Positions 53,001 to 62,000 of a stretch of 64,000 nt of DNA are shown piece after piece. The position numbers and the translations under genes are program-made. The notes under the pieces are model-generated. The model ran no database searches, was not told the DNA's origin, and worked only from the letters and a program-made list of their open reading frames with translations. The stretch is from the NCBI RefSeq assembly GCF_023101765.2, contig NC_064234.1, positions 2,294,001 through 2,358,000 on the forward strand. The letters run 5' to 3'. This stretch comes from Spodoptera frugiperda. Its lineage: Eukaryota; Arthropoda; Insecta; Lepidoptera; Noctuidae. Numbering within the stretch: the first letter of the stretch is position 1; each line of letters begins with the position of its first letter.

Positions 53001-56000
53001 ACCATGGGTGTCATTTTCATGGTTTTTGGGGTCGCTTATAGCGAATATGGAGTCAAAATCAAAATCCAAGATGGCGCCGACAAGATTTGCCAACTTTCCA
53101 ACATGGGTGTCATTTTCATGGTTTTTGGGGTCGCTTATAGCGAATATGGAGTCAAAATCAAAATCCAAGATGGCGCCGACTAGATTTGCCAACTTTCCAT
53201 CATGGGTGTCATTTTCGTGGTTTTTGGGGTCGCTTATAGCGAATATGGAGTCAAAATCAAAATCCAAGATGGCGCCGACAAGATTTGCCAACTTTCCAAC
53301 ATGGGTGTCATTTTCATGGTTTTTGGGGTCGCTTATAGCGAATATGGAGTCAAAATCAAAATCCAAGATGGCGCCGACTAGATTTGCCAACTTTCCATCA
53401 TGGGTGTCATTTTCATGGTTTTTGGGGTCGCTTATAGCGAATATGGAGTCAAAATCAAAATCCAAGATGGCGCCGACTAGATTTGCCAACTTTCCATCAT
53501 GGGTGTCATTTTCATGGTTTTTGGGGTCGCTTATAACGAATATAAAGTGAAAATCTAAGTTCAAGATGGCGCCGACATAAATATATAAATGACCATGCCA
53601 GATCCTGCCCCACTTAATTTCATCAATGTACAAAAAATGTAAATTAATCAAAATTATGCAATGAAAATAAGACCCTTGGTTACTTAATTATTATTCTGAT
53701 AAACTTGCGGATAAAAATTAGGAAATAAAAAGAATTTTAAAAACCCAAGGCCTATTTCCTGTATTTATCGCGACCCTCTGCGTTTCTTAGTACGCTTGCA
53801 CAAGGAACAAAACGAGTAATTCAATAAAAAAAGATTTATTAATGTAATGTGTACGAATTTTAATATGAATTTGGTTTTAATACATACTGCTAGTTAATTT
53901 TTTTTTTATAATATATATTATAATGAATGCATATTATAATTATGATTTCGTGTTTGAACGTTAGTGATTAGATGTAACGAAACCTCATTGGCGTGCGTGT
54001 GTCATTATGTCCAAAAAGTCATTATTTGACATTCGCTCTGTCTGTTCTGTTTACATTGTTGTTTCGTTATGATTATGAATTAAAGTAGGATTACTAAAGG
54101 TGATATTGGTGATGAGTGATGACATTCCTTCCTTTCATAGCTAAACACCCTATGATAGCATTGTAATTTAATTATTTCTACCATTATAACTGCAATTAAC
54201 CTAACCTAAATGTAATATTTTGTACTTAGATTCATATAGAAACCGCAAGATCTAAAGGCTTTTAATCATGTTTTTAGTTATCACTAATAGAGCAGCAATA
54301 GAATGCTACATTTGGCATGTCTGTACACTATATTTTTTTGGTGGGACAAAGCTCTATAGAGATTCTGGCATTGTCATTTTTCGACATGAGTGTCATTGTT
54401 GTGGTTTTTGGGGTAATATCGAATACGGAGTGAATCATTCGATTTTATAAAAATTGTCTTCTTCCGGAATTAAGTGACCCAAGACAGGCAAGAAATATGA
54501 ATTTACGGGCTCATTCCTCGCATATTCAAACAAATATCGTGAAAATAAAGAATTGATGTTTAATTTATTTTATGTATTTTCTTTGTTTGTTCCACCCAGG
54601 TCTTGTCACGTTCGTTACCATAATTGTTTTTTTTTATCTTGGCGACCCCGAAAACCATTTATATAAAACCATAATAAAATATACAATGTGATAGGGGTGA
54701 GACTTCTAACCCGTTAAGGCTGAGTTCTACATCTAATTTTATCGACAAAAGTCGGGGGTCGAAGGGGTCGAATCCCCTCCCCTTTAAAATTATGGCAATT
54801 TTAATATTTTTTTTTACTTTTTTTGATATCAAAGGTTGTATGCGTCGTAGAAACAAAAAAAAACGACAAACGGTAGCTAATAACCTTGGCTAACTAATTC
54901 ATTACTTTTTTCAAATGTTTGATAATGTTTTGGTGAGAAAAAAATCATTTGTGAATTATTTTTACCGAAAAAATCACAATTTTTCAATATTTTCAATTAG
55001 GGGTTCAACCCCCATATTATTTTTTTTGACGATAAAATTAGATTTAGTACTCAGCCTTAGCGGGTTAGAAGTCCCACCCCTATCACATTGTAGATAAAAA
55101 AAACTTAAAAACATGTTTTTGTGATGAACCGAACAAAATAATTTTAATATTAATACTAACAGTAGGCAGAAAATTTAGTATTGTTATGAGAATAATTAGT
55201 ATAAAAGATATGGCGAAAAAGTGCTCATCACGCTAAATATCTTTTCTTGAAAGTATATTCAAATCTCTTCAGGTTCGGCTGGGCTGGAGTCCATGTCAGG
55301 GATTCTACATCCTCGATTTTCGTATGGCGCTAAAATGTGCTCATCACGCTGAACAACTTTTCTTAAGATAGTATATTCATATAAAATGCTCATCACGCTA
55401 AATATCTTTTGTTGAAAGTATATTCAAATCTCTTCAAGTTCGGCTGGGCTGGAGTCCATGTCAGGGATTCTACATCCTCGATTTTTGTATGGCGCTAAAA
55501 TGTGCTCATCACGCTGAACAACTTTTCTTAAGATAGTATATTCATATCTCTTCAGGTTCATCTGGGATGTTAAGTGTCCACGTCAGGGATTCCTGACCCT
55601 TGATTAATTTCTACGAGGTATTAATTTGCCACCGGTCCTTGATAAGTCTACAAAGTTTGAACGAAATCGGTCCGTTTAAAATGGGTAAAAATCGAGTTGG
55701 AAGAGGTCGGTTATATAGAAACATACAAACAAACACACATACATACATCCTTTACATATGAAACTAAATAAAAGCATGTAAAAAGTTAGTTTTGCGTTGG
55801 CACCATTTGATTTTTGATTTCGAACGCTTACTTTCCGAAAACTATAAAAATGACACCAATCGAATAATCCGAGCCCAAATCCGGCACTGAACGGAATTGA
55901 ACAACAGATAACACAAAACATTTGAGTCTACGCACGCACTAAACAAAATAAAAATATTGAAAAAGAAAGTAAGAAAATATTCAAACTTTCAAAGTATCAA

Positions 56001-59000
56001 GTTCATTTTGTCATAATTTCCGCAGCTATCCGTGCGTATGTGTGTATTGTCGAGAGTCGTGTCAATGTAGTGATGCGATTCGATACCTGTCAATTATGAG
56101 AACGCGTCCTTAACTGTGTAAAAAACCATTCTCAACCTATTCCTTTTTCTCAGCATAAACAAAATACTAACTCATTCTCTTCAACAGCTCCAACGCATAG
56201 TATCGCGTTGCGCGTGCGAGTTCTACTACGTGTCGCACGAGGAGGCGGAGTCGGTGTCGGGGCAGGGCGCGGGCTGGGCGCAGCAACAGCCCTACGACTC
56301 CTTCACGCTCATGCACCACGACCTCAACGTCTGCACCAACTCACTGCAGGTAACGACATTTTATACGTCAAGGAATATAGCTTTTGGTGTAGATTTCTTG
56401 ATTTATTTCGTTTAAAGCTCTATCTATTGGACTTATCAGAATCAAATGATGATGCAATTCAACTCCCTTCGTACTACTTTTTAACTTCGTAAACATAATA
56501 TTATAAGTTACGGTTTAATAAAATAACAACTTGTCTAAGTTATTGTTGGTGTTTGACACCAACAAGATGTGATATTTTCTCATTCGTAAAGGGATTAACC
56601 AGTCTACGTAGTTATTTAATAAAACCTTAACAAAATAACAAAAAAATCGTGACAAATAAAATCACACCTTGTATTTTATCTATTGGCGGCGCTGATCGCT
56701 TACCAAAGTAATCTGTATGTTCATTTGTGCTACATCTCATTAAAAATCTAATTTCTAGACTTTAATGTGTTCTCCCTAATTTCAAAACAAAACCTTCCCC
56801 CCCCCCTAGTACGCGATGTTACTGGACGTGGTAAACAACGTAGTACTGCACGTGGAGCCGGAGCGGCGGCGCACGCTGGAGCGGCGCGCGCGCATGCGGT
56901 TCCAGCTGCAGCTGCATCAGGACCAGGACCCAAGGCAGCTCATACACAAACTGCAGACACAGGTAACGGCATCTACCTACACTGACGGACAGACTAAAGG
57001 AGTATTATTTTATTAGATATATTTCAATAGTGCCTGTCGACAGACAACACCGGTATGATGTAACCTATGCTGAGTAATATCTTGATTCTTGATGTCATCT
57101 TCAACACAAAAACTTATGAGATAGAAAATATACTGTCATCTTCCTTGTTGATAATAATGTTGTTGAGCTTTTTTATTTGTTTGTTTGATTAAGCTTATTT
57201 TCGGAACTATTGGTCTGCTTTGAAAATTATTTTTGTGGTGGATACTTAGTCCATTTATCGAGGAAGGGTATAGGCTAAAATATCACGTTACGATCAGAAG
57301 GAGCCAAGCAGAGAACTGCGCGGAACTGCGAGCTGTATGTAAAATTTTTACTTTCTGGTGTGGTTAGCAAAAATAATAATATGCAAAAAATACTAAATAC
57401 TACACATGTACCTACCAAATACAATTATTTATTTGGCGAAAAAGTAAATTAAGTTGCAATATTTTTTGATAAAATCTCTTAAAAATACAGAAAAAGATCT
57501 GAAAAATGTAGAAAAATATAGCAAAAGTATTTTTTTGCGAAAATAAAAAACAAAAAGATTCTCTCCGGCGGGGAATCGAACCCCGGTCTCCCGCGTGACA
57601 GGCGGGGATACTTACCACTATACTACCGAAGATGTTGCTTTTAATGGCGAAATAACAGCTGTTATAGTGCGAGGCAAATATGAGTAATCGAATGGAGTCA
57701 TAGATAACTATTATTAATACGAAAATATGTACTAATTAAATAATCAATAAAGGTGTTTCATTCTATGTATGTATGTGAGTCATATACTTGGTAAGAATTA
57801 ATTTGATAAAACGAATTCTTATCACACAATTTCTTAGACATTTGTTAGAAACAGGAAATTGAGTCCTTGTTATTTATCGATTTATTTAAAACGTTTACTG
57901 TTTTATTTATCTAACACTTTTTGTACAAACGAGTTCAGTTCAGGATTGAGCTGGAATTGAATATTTCGCAATTTCGGCAATGACATATTATATAGCGTTT
58001 AGGGAATGCAATCTCGATCTTGAGAGATTAACGACCTTGTTTTACTAAAGGATTTTTGTTTATAAAAGCATCGTAAAAATTTATGTTTATCTTATAATCT
58101 TATTCTTTTTTTCTAATTTATTAAAGTGATATGATTATTTGCAAAAAGACGTACGGAACTACATAGATTGATTGACTGACTGATTCATTCGATCGAGATT
58201 TCGCTTGAACCTAGTAGCATCTAAACCTATTGCCTAGCCTTAGGCCTATCTTACTTAAATAGTACTTTTTATATATCATTAGAAATTATTTGTAAATAGG
58301 TGAGGGAGTCGTTAGCAAGACTTCGAAGGTTGGAGAAGGAATACTATCTGAAGAACAGGTCGATGACTGGGAATGACCCCGCTGCCATGGACGAGCTGAA
58401 GAGTTTGGATGATCAGGTGAGCTTCTTTTATACCTTCTTCATTTATTTTATTTCTTAAGAAGCAGTTGTTTGTAGTTGTTTTTACTAAAACTAAAACTTA
58501 AATTAATTATAATGTTATCGGCATACTAACGTAACTGTTTGAGGAGAAACTTGACTAGTTTCAAGCCAAACTAGAGGCTTATATTTACGAGCAGCATTAG
58601 TATCAGTAGCAGCGCGAAACTAGAGGCTTATATTTACGAGCAGCATTAATATCAGTAGCAGCGCGAAACTAGAGGCTTATATTTACGAGCAGCATTAATA
58701 TCAGTAGCAGCGCGAAACTAGAGGCTTATATTTACGAGCAGCATTAATATCAGTAGCAGCGCGAAACTAGAGGCTTATATTTACGAGCAGCATTAATATC
58801 AGTAGCAGCGCGAAACTAGAGGCTTATATTTACGAGCAGCATTAATATCAGTAGCAGCGCGAAACTAGAGGCTTATATTTACGAGCAGCATTAATATCAG
58901 TAGCAGCGCGAAACTAGAGGCTTATATTTACGAGCAGCATTAATATCAGTAGCAGCGCGAAACTAGAGGCTTATATTTACGAGCAGCATTAATATCAGTA

Positions 59001-62000
59001 GCAGCGCGAAACTAGAGGCTTATATTTACGAGCAGCATTAATATCAGTAGCAGCGCGAAACTAGAGGCTTATATTTACGAGCAGCATTAATATCAGTAGC
59101 AGCGCGAAACTAGAGGCTTATATTTACGAGCAGCATTAATATCAGTAGCAGCGCGAAACTAGAGGCTTATATTTACGAGCAGCATTAATATCAGTAGCAG
59201 CGCCAAACTAGAGGCTTATATTTACGAGCAGCATTAGTATCAGTAGCAGCGCGACAATAGCTGCGTTGCGGACTGCTGCTATATTGATTTCCAATATCAC
59301 GTGACGTCACCTCTAGATGTTCTACATAATTAGAAATGACGTAGCTTTAGCCTATCTTCCACTCCCAAACTTTGATTCTTTATATCTAAGAATTGTTTTC
59401 TTACATGAAAAAATGCGTGTCTAATATTTTTTCAGACCTAACTGACGGTCTAAACAGATTTTTAATTCTCATACCCCGTCATCATCCCTATAATTACGTG
59501 CAGGTGAACGAGTGCAAGGAGCTAGTGTGGTCCCTGGGCGAGGAGCTGGACGCGATGGTCCGCGCGTGGCGCGAGGCGGGGCGCGTGGCGGCGCCCGCCG
59601 TGCGCGCTGCGCATGCGCCGCCGCACCGCTACAACGAGATCTGCTTCAAGTCCGCGCGCTGGAGGCTCACGGACGCTGACGGACAGCTCGGCATCGCTGA
59701 TTTACTGCTTACTAACTTCTTGTAAGGAAACTGATCATCATTATTATCATCATTGGCTACATCCACTGTTATAAATTAGGGCAAGCCAGTGATCAAACCC
59801 AAAGCCAGGGGATTTAAGAGGAAGTTATGCCTACTTAAGTAACTTAAGTTAGCATTAGCGTCATAACAACACAACAAACTTCATAATCATAAAGTACCTA
59901 AGTGGTTACTTATTATTTAATAAATGACACAACGCACGCGTCAATAAATTTAATGCACGACGATTTATTTGATTAACATCATTCGTTTAACATTTTGCCA
60001 TCCATCTAATATCCATTGACATGAATCCAGTAGTTTTATACTATCAATTGCTGTTCGTTAGTCTCGCTAAAAGTCGAGAATGGCTGGATCGTTTTGGCAA
60101 ATTTAGTTTTAAATTGTTTGTTGAAGGTTTAAAAGGCGAGAAAAGACGGTACGACGTTTGCCGAGTCAGCTAGTTACACATAAAATACTAACTACCAATT
60201 AAGCTACAAAAACTATACTTAGGATATAAACTAACAAACGCTACAAGATAAAACATTTATTATTTTATCCTTCTATTTGCACCCAGGTACACAAAGACGT
60301 CTAGGTCGGATGACTCAGTGGAGCACCAGCTGGAGGTCGGCTACGTGCGAGTCAAGAACCTGCTACCCAACGAGCCCTTCCCAGAAGTGAGATACTTATC
60401 TTATTTAAACATTACTAAGGACTTTATTTTCGTTTTATTGTTTCACCTGATTCAATTCAGTGTTAGTGACGTTCAAAGTAGTATTAGAATCGGGTAAAAT
60501 CTAATTTTAAGCTTATAAATAAATTAAAATATTTCAGGTTGTCTTATAAGTGTTTAGTATTGCAGCCTTACCGCCATACTCAGTGTCATTTAATGGTTAC
60601 GTAACCCACCTGTCTTTAGCAATTGTTTTCGGAGAAAATCGTTACTAAGGAAAAGTTTAAGTAAGTAGTCATTATAAGACTCTGAGTACGGCAGTTAGGT
60701 GGTTTTCATAAGTACTTATTTGTATGAAAAAGACAAACATTGAAATGTTTTTTTTTTTTAGAAGAACACAGGTATCATTTTATCCTGCTTAAGCTACTAT
60801 TAGCAGCAGAATATAAGTTTAACTTCTAGATCAGATGTAATTATTGCACTAAAAATTGCATACTTATAATTTATCCCAGGTACTAGTCCCACAAGAGCCG
60901 TCAGGCCGCGCGCCACTAGCTCGGCGCGCGGCGCTGCGTGTGTTCTGCCGGGACCGGCCGCCCGTCGGGGGCATTGCAGTCAAGGAACATTTCGAAGTCA
61001 ACATCGTTCCTATTAAGATTGGTGAGTTTTTGTGAGACTGAAGTTAAGATTAAGAATGAGAACGAGATCGAGAGTGAGACCGAAACCGAGTCTGAGACTG
61101 AGACTGACACCGAGACCGGTGTTGAAACCGACACTAAGACCGAAAATGAGACTGTGATTGAGACCACAACTGAGATCGATGACCAAGGCCGAAATCGAGA
61201 CCGTTGACGATATTAACAGTAAGGCCCAGAATGAGATTGCAAATATAAGGACCAATCTAGGATCAGGGCCGCGACTGAAAATGACTCTATTGTCGAGACC
61301 GAGACTACTGTATACCTAATTTGGAAATAACAGGGATGCTATTATGAAGGGTTTCCAATAAATATTAGTAAATGTTTAACAGTACTATCCAAATAAGACA
61401 GTTTCGAATGGTACCAAAACAAAATACTTGTAGTTATTAAACCTTAACTAATTCGGTATTTCAATAATACCGTGACATGTTGGAACCGCTCCATTTGTGT
61501 CACCTGGACAAATATGGCGGCGGTATAAGAAAACAGATACAGTTTGAAACTGAATGAAAAAGTATTTGTAATTAAAACACACGTGTTATGTTATTTTTTT
61601 TATGTTTAGCTATGACGTTAATTTTCAAATGTATGCCTATAAACAATACAAATAAGATGTACAGTATAAATTTTGGTTTGGATACTTAAACATTAATGTT
61701 TTTTATGCCTTTCAATTTATCTAAGTAAAAGTACAGGGAATTCAAAATTATCACTTTACTCTGCTCTAGAATCACTACACTTTATAAGCAGGACACAGTC
61801 ATGCTAATGAAAGTCTTATAAACATGAAACAGTTGTTTCCTTTTTATCAAAGAGAGTAAAGATATTAATGTCAATTTATATTTAAGTAACTTCGTTACTC
61901 TTTCCACCAGGTCTAACAAAAAAATTCTTCAACACGATGCTAAAGTTCTGCTTCCCTGAGCGAGACCCTGACTCCATAGAGGACGGTGAGGAGGAAACAG

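Larger units (their letters stand above)
53577..56187. other. Remainder of hobbit intron 28: AT-rich DNA with transposon pieces
   Basis: It holds the MITE at 54684-55090, the tandem repeat at 55205-55560 and a probable retroelement 3' end near 55610-55755 ('gaacgaaatcggtccg', then 'acatac' repeats). I see no exon. Confidence 0.6.

Noticed and set aside
52641..53651. Long open frames (336 and 291 codons) over the 99-bp array
   Set aside because: A 99-bp period with no stop keeps frames open on both strands. There are no splice or promoter signals, and the units lack any pattern of coding constraint that I can see.
58570..59255. CRISPR-like array
   Set aside because: The 49-bp units are contiguous with no unique spacers, in an insect intron. 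It is a minisatellite.
61040..61210. Glu/Thr-rich frame after hobbit exon 34
   Set aside because: Product of a degenerate GAGAC hexamer repeat; the exon 34 donor and exon 35 acceptor join in phase without it.
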